A stretch of DNA of 64,000 nucleotides from positions 31,956,367 to 32,020,366 of the forward strand of contig NC_092525.1 in assembly GCF_037038585.1 (NCBI RefSeq). The letters are read 5' to 3'. Shown here in pieces: positions 50,601-60,500 of the stretch. The position numbers and the translations under genes were made by a program. Position 1 is the stretch's first letter. Every line of letters starts with the position of its first letter. The notes under the pieces were generated by a model. That model was not told the DNA's origin. It did no database searches and saw only the letters and a list, made by a program, of their open reading frames with translations. The stretch is from Patagioenas fasciata. Its lineage: Eukaryota > Chordata > Aves > Columbiformes > Columbidae.

Positions 50601-53600
50601 GGACACAGAATTAGTTAAAAATCAGATGTGTGATCTGTAATTGTACTGTTTACCTGGAAAAAGCAATAAACAGTTTCTGCTCAAAAGTATGGTAAAAAGA
50701 AGCAAAAGCGTATCTTTAAAAAAGCACTCAAAAGTAAAAATTCAATACAGTAATAAAACTGTCACACTAGTTTCGTATAAACTTTGGATCACCAGGGATG
50801 CATATTACAAGTTCTGTAATAAGGTTCTAGTGTTTCAGAGAACTCTCCCTCACAGCCACCAGCCTACTCCAATATGCTGGCAGTTTTAATCTTACTTGCA
50901 AAGTCTCAACTGTGGTAACATGGACATTACTGCACATTGGCGCTCTAAATCAGGCTGTGTAGCTCAACACGAGTGGTTGCATTTTGTACAAATGGATATT
51001 TTTAGGATGTCTGGCTAATGGACAATTTAAATTACTATCCCTGTGACATGAATCTCTGTTCTAAATAATAGCATGTTTTTAATTTACAGGATTATGGCGT
51101 CACTAAATCTACTGAGATACTTAGTCATTAAGGATTGTGAAAGTGATAATCAAGTAAGTACTAATTGATTTGAAAATGACTGGTTAGCTAAGGGCTGAGA
51201 CCTGGATTCATGGGAACATTGTTATCATTGACTCAAAACCATGTTTTTCTGCATTTTTCTTTGCATTAGTCACTAACCCCTAAGTGATGTTGTAATTAAC
51301 TACATTAGGAGATATGTGATGTGTTATTTTATTCTGATGAAATCTGATTGCATTCATACTTAACTGTTACTGTAAACTCTGCTGGATGAACTGTGGTCTA
51401 TGTCCATAATTTTAGAGTATGTTGCCATAAAATGACACCTCTATCAAGTATACCCATGAGAAAAAATATTTGTTACTCTTATTTATTCAGTGGTATCCTT
51501 CAAGTCGATTTCTTTTTAATAACAATACTTCGCAGTTCAAGAGATCCATTTTATTCTTTGGGCAAAATACTTTTTGTGCAATATGCTAAAAGTTAGTAGT
51601 ATAAGATTTTTCAGAAAGGATTTTGTGAACATATTTAAATAGTTGTTAGCTATGCAAAGCAGTATTCTATATTTACAGCAGCTGTGAAGCTTGATGGGTA
51701 CACGTTACAAGCTGCTGCAGGTATTAGCGTCAAAAAACTATTGTCTGTAAGATCCATGTGCAGAAATAACAAAAGGAAGGGCCAAACCTATCCAATTTTC
51801 TGCTGCATTGCATTACTGGATACAGCCTAGACTGTTTTATGCACAAAGGTGACTTGCCAGCCTGAACTGCCCTCCGCTGAGTTCACCCGTGGCCCGTGGT
51901 GTTATCATACCTGTACCTCTTTACCTTCAGTTCTCCTGTGTGTGCATGATTGAATGTAGATGTTTAGAAATACTCTGCATATTTGAACTTCACAGCGTAT
52001 TTCAAAAACTGAAAGTGCCCTGATGTGTTTTAGCCATATAATGCTCTGCTACTTCAGTTAGCAGCAGGATTTTATAGCTTCCGTTGTGATCCCCGCCTCT
52101 TTCTTCTCTGTGTTGTCCAGCTCCATTCTGGCTGAAGCAATTGGCAACACTTGTTAGTGGTGGATCAGTGCAAACTGGATTTGTTATTCAGGTGCTGTAT
52201 GGCTTTTCAGTGTAGTGTATTATGATGGATCTGCTGGTTTTGTGTACAGCCAGTTCTGCCCATCTGCAACTGATGGAAATGTGTTCCTGGACACTGAAGG
52301 GGAAAGTTGTTTGAATTTCACAGCTGGGTCGGTACATGGATTCCATATTCTAGCAGCTGATTTATAAGTGCTCTGACTTGGATTGTGTCGCTACAGCGCT
52401 GAAGAGCCAATGGAATTATTTGTGTTGAGTTTTCCAATTACATCCTACTCAAAAATCGCCACTTACTCCAATAGTAAATGTGACTTCTGTTGACTCTTTC
52501 AAATAATTGTGTTCCACCATTCCTCTAATCTATGCAGTTCAGGAACTTTTTATCCTCTATATCATGTAGCGAACAAGTATCACCTGATCTAATTGAAGAT
52601 GTCCCTGTTCATTGCAGGGGGGTGGACTAGAGGACCCTTAAAGGTTCTTGTCAACCCAAACTAGCCTATGATCTCCTTAGTACTGAATGTTTTGATTTTT
52701 GCATTAAAATATTTGTTTAAATTAGTGACAGTTTAAAGAAAAATTGCTGTTTGGTTTTAGAGTACAGTAAAGCCTTTCCTGACTTGAATAATTCAATGGC
52801 ATGGTCAGATGGATATTCTAACCAGCAGATAAGTATCCTAAGGTGTTTTGTTGTTCTCCCCCAGTTCCTTGACTTTCTTCATGATTTGGAGTAACAGACT
52901 CCAGCATTATCATTTCCTGTTTTCTAAAATACAGAAAAAGTTTTGGCCTACTTTTAGAGCACTTTGAGATCTATGAATACAAGTTTTATAGCTGCCTAAT
53001 GGTGTTATTAGTCTATAATAACAACAATACAGCTTGCACTGATTACCAAAACCATAATTAAAATGAATAGTAAAAATAGATTTTCAAGTGGTGCATTTCT
53101 AATTTCCCATTTATGTAATTAGTCAGTATTGACTGACTATATCCGTTTCTCAGATTTATGGAGTGATTACTGTTTAAGTGCTCATTATGGTCCACTCAGT
53201 TTCATGTAAATTCATAGCTTTGCAAGAAAAGATGCTATTCCTCTTTTATTATTATGATTAAAAATGTATACACGGTAGCACACAGTTGTTCTAACGGTGC
53301 TTTCTACTACCTGGCGTAAAGAATGTCCGTACAGTTTGAGGAGAAAACAGCATCATGTATTCTGAAGTTTTCCCTGAAATGTAAGCCCTGCCAGTTCTTG
53401 ACTTTCTCACTCTCTCCCTTCATATAGTGCAAGTGGGGCAGAAAGAAAATGCTTCCTTTCGTGTCAGTTCAGATGTTTTGATTGCTGTGTAACGAGCACT
53501 TTTATGAATCAAGTTTAAAAATCAGCATTTTTCTGGAAAGCTATTTATTCTTTTTTAGACCCATTTTGCTGGAAGTAATTACTGGTTTTCTTATTTGACC

Positions 53601-56420
53601 AATTAACTTTGTGTCACTTAGTATTAACATCTGGTGAATTTTCCACTGTAATCAACAATACTATTAAACATTGAGAATTCTTATTTTTGTCATCCGTACT
53701 CTGCCCTTTGATGATACTGCCTGAAGAAAGGAGTCAGATAAATGGCTCCTATATCTAAAGACACAAAGACTGCTTTATATTTGTTTCCTTGTACAGCAGT
53801 TTTGTAACTACAAGCTTATAAGGGTACCAAGGCCAAGGCAGAGGAGTTTTCCTCTCATGCTGTGTAACCTTTAACAGCCCTGCTTTTGAGCATCTTTTCT
53901 TTGTATCTCTTGTTTCTTGAGTGCCTATTGTGAAATCCTTTCATCCACGCCAAACTGGGGAGAATGTGTCACTTCGGCTGCTGTGCCTTAGGATGGGGTA
54001 GTGGCAGATGCAGTAACATCGCTACAGTGCTTTTTAAACTGAATGTAATACAGACAAGATCCTTATGTATTTGGGGATCATGACATTTGTCAGAGCTTTG
54101 ATTTGGCATTGCAATACAGTGTTCCTTCAGGAACAAGAATTAGAGTATTTGTGCCATTTTGTTGCTGTATTATCTTCAAGGAATCTACAGCTGAGGAAGT
54201 GGCTAGTACCCACCCTCCAACATACAAAGATACTCGCAGCTTTGCTTACAAGAACACACTGAAAACGTGTCTTTCCATTGCTGTAGTTATCAGCCTACAT
54301 AGGAAGTTTGCCCCCCACCTTTTTTTCTGACTACTTCATCCTCCAATTTTCAATACTGCTGAAAATGTAAGCAAGAGGGAGGGGAGCTTAAATGTATCTC
54401 ATGATGCCATTTATGCTTAAATGGATGAGTCTAAATTCTTTTACTTTTTGTCTTCTCAGCACAGAAGTATATGTTATAAAGACTAGTCCAAAAACTCGTA
54501 CTTGAAAACTTAGTATTGCAATGCTTCATGGAAAGTAATTGATAACCTTCTCTGTTCTGTTTGAATAGACTGGTGTATGGACCACACTTGCCAAGATTGA
54601 GCGAAATTTTTTAAAACCACTGCATGTAGGACTCAATATGTCAAAAGCACACTATGAAGCAGAAATAAAGAATAAGAAGGAAAACAGAAAAGGTTAGGTT
54701 TTTTCCTTTTCTTGGCTTTGTTCCTATTTAGAAACTTTTGACATCCTTTGGAAACAAAGAATTGGTGAGTGATGTGTAGATCATGTTTTATTTAATTGCT
54801 TACACTATTCCAGATTTCAAATAATAGTTCAGTTGCTCTATTTGATATGAATATTTGATATTAATAATTTTGATATTAGTCCAAAAAATCCGAACTCATT
54901 TCTCATCACCACATTTCTAAACCTTATGGAAACCTGATAAAAATGTCATATGAAGAGCTTCAGAGTTTGTTCTGCGTTTATACTTTGGAGAGTCTAAGTC
55001 TCTCTGCGACTATATAACCCTTAGGTTTCCAAGTAGGTGTGGGGAGGCAAACAGGAGAAGAAATAATGCATGCAGCAAATAGGTGCTCTCTTAAAACCTG
55101 AAGGATTACATTCTGGATTTTTAATTTAATTTCTTTTTTTGTTCTCAATCTGACACACAGACTCAGATTCTGCTGTGGGTTAAGCAGACACATTGCACAG
55201 GGCAGAAGAGCTATAGCTGCTTTAGGCCGTCTCTGTGTGTGTCAGATGCTCTCTGCCTTTGTGGTGTCCAGTGTAATCCCAACAGCCCAAGGAACTTCTG
55301 CTACTAAAACTGTTAGCATGGCTTTTTGCCCTTAGTCTTTTACCCTCTTCTCTTGTTGTAAAACCATATGAGGCAGAGAAGGGGAACTTTTCTGAAGGCA
55401 ACCTGTGGATATCTTTCTAAAGGGAATCCTTTAAAATGAACCAGGAAGCTTTTTGTGTAAGTCCCTCTTACATTGCTCTAGCCTTTGACTAAACATAACA
55501 AGATTTGAGTTCAGGAGAGAACATCTAGCTCATAATAGAAAATGGTTTAGCCTGTTTCCCCAGTGTATAATCTTTGTAAGCATTGCGGTGAGTTTCAAAT
55601 ACGTGGTCTGAATGTAACAGTTTTGCCCCTTAGTTTTCAGACCTGTCGTTGTAGTTTTGCCTGCTGCAAGTAATCTGCCTGCAACAGGGAAGCCTGCAGC
55701 CTTTTCTTAATAAAGTATGTATTTCATGTCTGGATTCATTAAGTCAAGCTAAAGAACCTTCTGCTCTCTGTCTGCATGTGGAAATAGTAAAAATGTATCC
55801 AAAATGACTAGATTTATTTTTTTTTTCCTTTTGAGGAGCATTTTAGCTATATAAAATTGTTTTGAGTTGCAGATATTGCTTGTTCAGTAACGTAGTCATG
55901 TATGATAGAGAAAGTTTAGAGAGAGCATCCAGCTCGAGCCGTCTTCCTCTGAAGGTTCAGCACCTGTCCTGTGTTGGGTCAATCCCTAGGCTTGTCCTGT
56001 TTAACAATTACTGCCTAGAAATGCTAAAATATTAAATATTCTTTTAATTCTTAAAGTTATGTGAAACAGCAGCATGATCTCTAGTTGGTTATTTCCTTCT
56101 GCAGAGGCACACAGTTCTAACACAGTTTGTTCTGTAACTGTTGGTGGGGAAAAGCTGCCTGCCATGACCACTGAAATGCAGCTACAGGTGAGTTTCCATT
56201 TCCTTCAATGTTTTTCAGAACTATTTAAATTTCCTTATCAATCAGGACAAATGTACATGTACAATGGGTAATAAATTCTAATAAATAACATTAATGCCTT
56301 TTGTCATTTCAGGTTTTACACTCGGCTCTCTTCACATTTGATTTAATAGAAAGCGTTCTAGCTCGAGTAGAACAACTCATTGAAGTGAAAATAAAAGCCG
56401 TAATGGATGAGCATAGTTAG
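38645..56420 (+). CDS. GLMN: Glomulin (GLMN), complete, 18 coding exons
   Basis: Known role: glomulin is a HEAT-like all-helical protein that binds the RING domain of RBX1 and blocks recruitment of the E2 enzyme CDC34, restraining SCF/cullin-RING ligases. It was also found as an FKBP12 and MET partner, and human loss causes glomuvenous malformations. Seen here: exons at 38645-38683, 39178-39303, 40684-40803, 41575-41683, 42845-43091, 43589-43688, 44545-44732, 45223-45276, 46226-46256, 46492-46581, 47131-47172, 47262-47335, 47650-47734, 49861-49970, 51090-51153, 54569-54692, 56105-56187 and 56313-56420. They sum to 1794 bases, 597 residues plus TAG, all in phase (human is about 594). Conserved blocks include NKVIIKNMGWNL, LCNPKELFLSLLE, the C-terminal NFLKPLHVGLNMSKAHYEAEI region and VLHSALFTFDLIESVLARVE. 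The start is taken as ATG 38645 (A at -3, G at +4, matches human). An in-frame ATG at 38618 would add nine residues but has a weak context. Confidence 0.96.
39178..39303 (+). CDS. GLMN: GLMN exon 3
   Basis: Forty-two codons (residues 14-55): QILEEADFKGEDFNLFQVAG onward to VIQNEKNK. Acceptor TTTCTAG, donor AAG|GTGAGT. Very close to human. Confidence 0.95.
39617..40100 (+). mobile_element. Solo LTR of an avian ERVL-type endogenous retrovirus, with 5-bp target duplication
   Basis: A 484-base element starting TGTACTGGGTCTGG and ending ACCCCACCACA (TG...CA ends). It is flanked on both sides by the direct repeat GATGG (39612-39616 and 40101-40105). The opening (CTGGCTGGCACAGAGTT, then TTTTCTTCATGACAGCCTGT) is typical of the ERVL LTRs common in bird genomes. 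An AT-rich CATAAAAACA at 39871-39880 may be the old TATA or poly(A) region. No internal viral genes remain next to it. It lies in GLMN intron 3 in sense orientation and interrupts no exon. Confidence 0.85.
40684..40803 (+). CDS. GLMN: GLMN exon 4
   Basis: Residues 56-95: VIIKNMGWNLISPLVRC through a less conserved KQEDDKREH stretch to LDQLAQ. Acceptor GTTTAG, donor CAG|GTATGT, phase 0. Confidence 0.95.
41575..41683 (+). CDS. GLMN: GLMN exon 5
   Basis: Residues 96-131: LCNPKELFLSLLEQIEQ then VMLLLQPLQT. Acceptor CCCACAG, donor ACAG|GTAAGA, leaving phase 1. Confidence 0.95.
42845..43091 (+). CDS. GLMN: GLMN exon 6
   Basis: The largest coding exon (247 bases, residues 132-213). It includes KAYSVGLSLAMIMNQLTPLP and GLCQCCNAVVDFAKPFV. 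The acceptor is preceded by a long pyrimidine tract (about 42808-42844) containing a CT run. Donor AAATT|GTGAGC, leaving phase 2. Confidence 0.96.
43589..43688 (+). CDS. GLMN: GLMN exon 7
   Basis: Residues 214-247: CMKSLKYPLLTAQLEQLEG then HPFRHFATEII. Acceptor TATTTCAG, donor ATA|GTAAGT. The open frame runs on into the intron, so intron retention would add sequence before a stop. Confidence 0.94.
44545..44732 (+). CDS. GLMN: GLMN exon 8
   Basis: Residues 248-309. The first half (DILWDIKELIPLVFLRRKDR) diverges from human. The second half (SADSLACLSYLIFVQHLGID) is well conserved. Acceptor TTTTAG, donor TTTAG|GTAAGA, leaving phase 2. Confidence 0.92.
45223..45276 (+). CDS. GLMN: GLMN exon 9
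   Basis: Residues 310-327: SPSYLLQCNMTHIEVLLK, matching human SPLYLLQFNMGHIEVFLQ. Acceptor CTTTTAG, donor AAAAG|GTAGGA. Confidence 0.94.
46226..46256 (+). CDS. GLMN: GLMN exon 10 (31-base microexon)
   Basis: Encodes TEESMLSKGL (residues 328-338), matching human RTEESVISKGL. Acceptor TTTTCCCAG, donor CTT|GTAAGT. Skipping this 31-base exon would shift the frame. Confidence 0.92.
46492..46581 (+). CDS. GLMN: GLMN exon 11
   Basis: Residues 339-368: DLFESCLLRMEDNSLLHQYL then EFRTFINVPQ. Acceptor CCTGCAG, donor CAG|GTAATA, phase 0 at both ends. Confidence 0.94.
47131..47172 (+). CDS. GLMN: GLMN exon 12
   Basis: Fourteen codons, DLVKVMTLCPIEHL (residues 369-382), matching human GLVKVMTLCPIETL. 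Acceptor ACTGCAG, donor CTG|GTATGT. Confidence 0.94.
47262..47335 (+). CDS. GLMN: GLMN exon 13
   Basis: Residues 383-406: RKKSLSILQLFIDKFDTEGK then HTLF. A poly-T tract precedes acceptor CTTTAG. Donor TTCAG|GTATGC, leaving phase 2. Confidence 0.94.
47650..47734 (+). CDS. GLMN: GLMN exon 14
   Basis: Residues 407-435: CLLKTSNHAGVEGYIIKNIK then DQIHLSLT. Acceptor TTGAAG, donor ACG|GTGAGG. Confidence 0.94.
49861..49970 (+). CDS. GLMN: GLMN exon 15
   Basis: Residues 436-471: KTCDNVWFTGHHLISLLDLV then LMLPEGAETDLLQHSD. Acceptor TTTTTTCAG, donor GATAG|GTGAGT. Confidence 0.95.
51090..51153 (+). CDS. GLMN: GLMN exon 16
   Basis: Residues 472-493: IMASLNLLRYLVIKDCESDN then Q, near-identical to human. 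Acceptor TTTACAG, donor CAA|GTAAGT, phase 0. Confidence 0.95.
52580..52673 (+). mobile_element. CR1 LINE 3' terminal fragment
   Basis: Reads ATCTAATTGAAGATGTCCCT, GCAGGGGGGTGGACTAGAGG, then AACCCAAACTAGCCTATGAT. A short CR1 tail in GLMN intron 16, sense orientation. Confidence 0.85.
54569..54692 (+). CDS. GLMN: GLMN exon 17
   Basis: Residues 494-534: TGVWTTLAKIERNFLKPLHV then GLNMSKAHYEAEIKN, part of the C-terminal region that contacts RBX1 in the human protein. Acceptor TGAATAG, donor AAAAG|GTTAGG (a slightly weak donor). Confidence 0.95.
56105..56187 (+). CDS. GLMN: GLMN exon 18
   Basis: Residues 535-562: EAHSSNTVCSVTVGGEKLPA then MTTEMQLQ. Acceptor TTCTGCAG, donor CAG|GTGAGT. Confidence 0.94.
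56313..56420 (+). CDS. GLMN: GLMN exon 19 (terminal) and stop
   Basis: Residues 563-597: VLHSALFTFDLIESVLARVE then QLIEVKIKAVMDEHS, followed by TAG at 56418-56420. Acceptor ATTTCAG. The tail after the conserved ARVE block differs from human, as expected for a free C-terminus. Confidence 0.95.
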   Translation, partial: VLHSALFTFDLIESVLARVEQLIEVKIKAVMDEHS

Positions 56421-57237
56421 GTCAGTTGAAGTACTTGAATTAACATACTTCTCAGAAGATCATTTTGACTATGTTGAAAAGGAGGCCACCAGCCTTTAAC
56501 AAACAGCAATTCAGAGTGGGCCCTAGAAGAATTTCAGATGCTGCTCTTCATATGTCTTGTTGCTGTTCTTTTATATTTTCCTTTGCTATTGTTGTACGCA
56601 ATTCAGAGATGGCCTATTTACTAAAGTACTCCTCTTCAGAATTTGATGCTTTTTCCTAAGTTTAGAAACCAAAAACAAGGGTTTGGTTGGTTTTTTTTTT
56701 TTTTTGTCCTGAGGCTGTGGCAAGGAGGTGTGCTTGTGCTTTTTCTGTTTTCAAAACTCGTCAAATAATAATTGCTGACTGGTGTTGTGAATTACAAACA
56801 TTTTTATAAAATGACTGGAGAACCATGAATTAAAAAACACTGTTTAAGCACAAGGTATTTTTATTAGCACTTTTTAATGTTGACAGTCAAGCTTCTATAT
56901 TTACAAACAGGACTGTAAGCTATAGATAGATAACAGCAGAAACACTATGGCAAGTGAAACTGAGTTTAAAGAAAAACACATCAACTTTGAGCCAAAAAAG
57001 ATGTTAAAACTCAGCAATACAACAGATAACATCTGTTTAGGAAAAACATACTGTATAAGATTTCATACATGCCTGTTTATGCATGGGAAATCGACATTTT
57101 GGAATTGTTTTGATCATGCGTATCTTTAATGATAAAGTTTGCCCTAAGTGATATGAAATATTTTGAGAAATTACTATAAACAGATAAGCTCATAAGTTAA
57201 AAATAAGGATGGCTTTTCTATAGTGCAGCTAAACCAC

Positions 57238-57243
57238 TTTATT
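57238..57243 (-). terminator. SPO16 poly(A) signal AATAAA
   Basis: TTTATT on the plus strand reads AATAAA on the minus strand, about 190 bases past the SPO16 stop. A variant ATTAAA lies at 57300-57295. Use of either would place the SPO16 3'UTR inside the GLMN 3'UTR. Confidence 0.5.
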
Positions 57244-57407
57244 TCTTAGAATCAACATTTGGCATGATGTATGCTATTTTTCACTGTATAGTTATTTAAT
57301 ATAATATTTCATTCCAAAAGCATAAGCTGTGTACACATCTTTTGAAATGTAACTATATTTTTAAGAACATTCTATATTTTGTTTAAAATGTAGCCACTCT
57401 ATTTATG

Positions 57408-57413
57408 AATAAA
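57408..57413 (+). terminator. GLMN: GLMN poly(A) signal AATAAA
   Basis: The first canonical hexamer on the plus strand after the GLMN stop, 988 bases downstream. Cleavage 10-30 bases further on would fall at or inside the terminal coding exon of SPO16 on the other strand. Confidence 0.6.
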
Positions 57414-57429
57414 ACCCCCAAATACTAAA

Positions 57430-57549
57430 TTAATTACAATGCAACTGGTACTCCTGAAGCATCTTCCAAACTGGACTCTTTTCTATTATTTGGGCTTTTG
57501 TCATTGCCATTTTGTAACGAATATCATCTGCTCGTGGCCTGGAAGTTAC
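57430..57549 (-). CDS. C1orf146: SPO16 homologue, terminal exon and stop
   Basis: Encodes [20 protein letters not shown] then [19 protein letters not shown] and TAA at 57432-57430. Acceptor CCCTAAG. The tail after SPVWK diverges from human and is shorter by a few residues. Confidence 0.93.
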   Translation of the reverse strand, partial: VTSRPRADDIRYKMAMTKAQIIEKSPVWKMLQEYQLHCN

Positions 57550-60500
57550 CTTAGGGGAAAGAAAAATATTATGAGTGGTACAGGAACTCTTAGGTAACAG
57601 ACATATTTAATATGTTATTTTTCAAACAGTACAAATGTAAAATTACTCAGCAGTGAAATCTGAACCATGTTTTCTGAAGTAGATATTCAGGAATGATATA
57701 CACAGAGGTGATTTGCTGTATCCCTTTAGGTGCAAGACCAGCACTGCATCTGAGTGTCTGGACAGTGTTTCAAGAGGAGCTGGGAGTGGCAGCTTGGGCT
57801 TAGCTGGATGGTATTGCTCCCTTGGCCACAGCTGTTAACCTGGGGCAAAAAAAGTTCATTTTTTAGGCCCTGTACCAGTTAGGAACTCTCTGGTAAAATA
57901 TTAGCTCATTAAACTAGCTTTGCACTGGATCAGTAAGAAATAATGTAATGGCAACGGATCAGTTTGTGGTATGTACTATCATCACTTCTTATGGTGCTCC
58001 CCTGTTGAAATCTGGTGTAAACATTCTGCACAAGTAGAAAAGCAAATTCAAGTTTATACGATCAGCAGTAATCTTAAAAGCTTTTAGGTTAATGCTGTAG
58101 TAAGAGACTGGGCCAGACATCGTAGATTCCATAAAAAGTTTAAATACAATGTTCAACATTGTCGTAAATATGTAATGACTTTTGCCATATAATAAGTGAG
58201 ATGTAGCTTACTTTTAAAATTATGAATACTCTGCATAGGTTAATCCTCATTATTTTGAGGTGCCCACTTCAGGAAAGGATGAAATGTAAATTTGTATTTG
58301 ATTTCTAACATGTCGTTCAACCTGCTCTTTTTATTTTTGTACACGGAATGGTGCCAGTATTGTTACAGTTAGTATCTAAGTTAGAATTTTCATAGAAAAA
58401 TGTTCTTTGAAGAGGTTCAGTAAACAGATTTAATGAATAGTGTGTGGATTCATATATGATATGTTGCAGATACACAGATGAATTACACTTATTAAGCTGT
58501 AGAAATAATGTACTAGTATCATTAAGAATCCACAAGTAACTAGAAGTTTCAGATCGGCATTTTAAAGTAGAAGTCATTACATATTTAGATCTCACGCTTG
58601 TTCTGCACTGGTAAGTGGAGACATCCGAACTTAACAGTGGTTAAGAGCCCAGTTAGCACTTAAATATCTACTTTGTCTTCACAGAAGCTATCAAGAGCTT
58701 TTAAAGTTACCTTTAACAATAGTTTAAACTCAGTAACAGTCCTACCTCAATGTATTACATCATTGTGGTCAATATGACTCAAAGTTTCATTAAGCAAAAG
58801 TATCTTATAGTTCTTGGCTTTTCCTGGCTAATATACTTCTGAATAACTAATATTTTTAAGTATATGCAACAAGACTTACCTTAGCTATAGTCAACATTAA
58901 CTTAACAGTTTCAGCAGCATTATGAACTGGTATTATACGTAAGTTACTGCCCAGGAATCTGCACATCAAAATCAATTAAGGTTAAGGTTACTTTTAGAAT
59001 GCACATTTACTTTGTTATGCCAAAATACTCAAAAAGCATTCCCACAGGATGTAAACAACTTCCTGCTGTGCCTTCATCATGAGTACACAGAAGGTCACTT
59101 TGACCTTTAATGGCAACAGGAGAGTTCATGCTGTTCGTAGAACCATCTGTCCCATTTCTCTAGCACTTGCTTAGGTGGGATTTGGAAGGGCTCATTTTTT
59201 TTTCTAGGGCTCTTTGACAATCAGTCAATGGACACTGCTTAAGTAGGTGTGCATTCAGAGAGCTAAACCCTCTTCTGCTGTGCTCTTGAGGATTGTCCAG
59301 TCTCAGTGCCAGCAAAAAAATGTTTGGGTTTTTTTTTTTTTTATGGCTTTGGAAGAGCACATGGAAGTATCTAAAACCACTGTGCTAAAAATACTTCAGA
59401 ATTTAAACTAAATCTTTGTAGTATACTATCTAAATATAGCAATTTGTATGTCAGATGTGATTAAGGTAATGGGATAATTCTGCTAAGAATTTCATGTAAA
59501 GACTTACTTGTTTATTCAAATAGTTTAACCTAAATTTAATTCTCTTTCTATAAATAATGTTATTCATATGCTTTCATTCCTGAGTGTGGAATCTGAAGAT
59601 CTAAAATACTGGCATCAGTTGTCATTCAATGCAGTCATGGAAGAGAGAGATCAAAGCTTAGGCAAGCTCAGAGCCTCTTTCCTTAAGACTTGTATCTTAG
59701 GTGTGGTGTAATGATGACAACAAAGTTAGCATTGCTGCCGTCTTCTGGGCTAGAGCTAAACCATGATAGGGACTTAACAACCGAGACGGAGGAATTTTAA
59801 ATAATCAGAAATTTAATCCAAACGAAGTGCCCAGCTGCTCAACTGTGTACTCCCTCGAGACCTCCCCCTGTAACCACCACCTGTCCTTCCCCTCCATCTG
59901 TTGGAGGGCAGCGGCTCATTCACACCAATACCCAGGCTGGTTCTATAGCTGAACTTGGCCGCCTGTTCTTCTAATTAGCACAGAGAGATGTTACCGGCAG
60001 TGCCCTTCCCTAGGAGTAGGTACATGGGTCACTGTTGAGTTTGGCTAAAATCTGATGCAGAAACTGTGGTTTGATTTACATTTAGGCATTAGGGAAATAA
60101 ATAGATGTAATTTTGCAAATACTAGCAATGGCCTAAGTACAGTGTTAATGAAGGAACTGCAACAAAGAAACAATTACATGTATTTAACTCCATCTCTTAA
60201 AATCCATTCCTGTCAATAGTTTTGCTTCCAATTACAGCAGGTCTGCATTTAGTTTGTATTTTATTAATTTGATCAATGGGCAGAACACTGCCCATCAGAA
60301 CACAAGGCTGGTCTTTGCTCCAAGGTGTTTAAAAATTAACATATGGATTTATTGAGGATATTAGTGGTATGCTCATTTGAGCTGTGGTAATAAAGATTGC
60401 TTTTCTGCTCCTTCCCCTGTGATACACACAACCTCACATAAACTGTTCATGGTGTTGAACAACAATCCTATAATGTTCTTGTTAATAATTAAAAAAAAAA

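Larger units (their letters stand above)
47735..56104 (+). other. GLMN introns 14-17
   Basis: Intron 14 (47735-49860), intron 15 (49971-51089), intron 16 (51154-54568, the largest at 3.4 kb) and intron 17 (54693-56104). Intron 16 contains one CR1 tail at 52580-52673. The remainder is AT-rich and unrecognised. Confidence 0.75.
56421..57425 (+). other. GLMN: GLMN 3' untranslated region
   Basis: About 1 kb of AT-rich sequence after the stop, with a 16-base or longer T run near 56690. Candidate poly(A) signals are ATTAAA at 56829-56834 and AATAAA at 57408-57413. The right end is set to just past the canonical hexamer; the true cleavage site is unknown. Confidence 0.65.
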
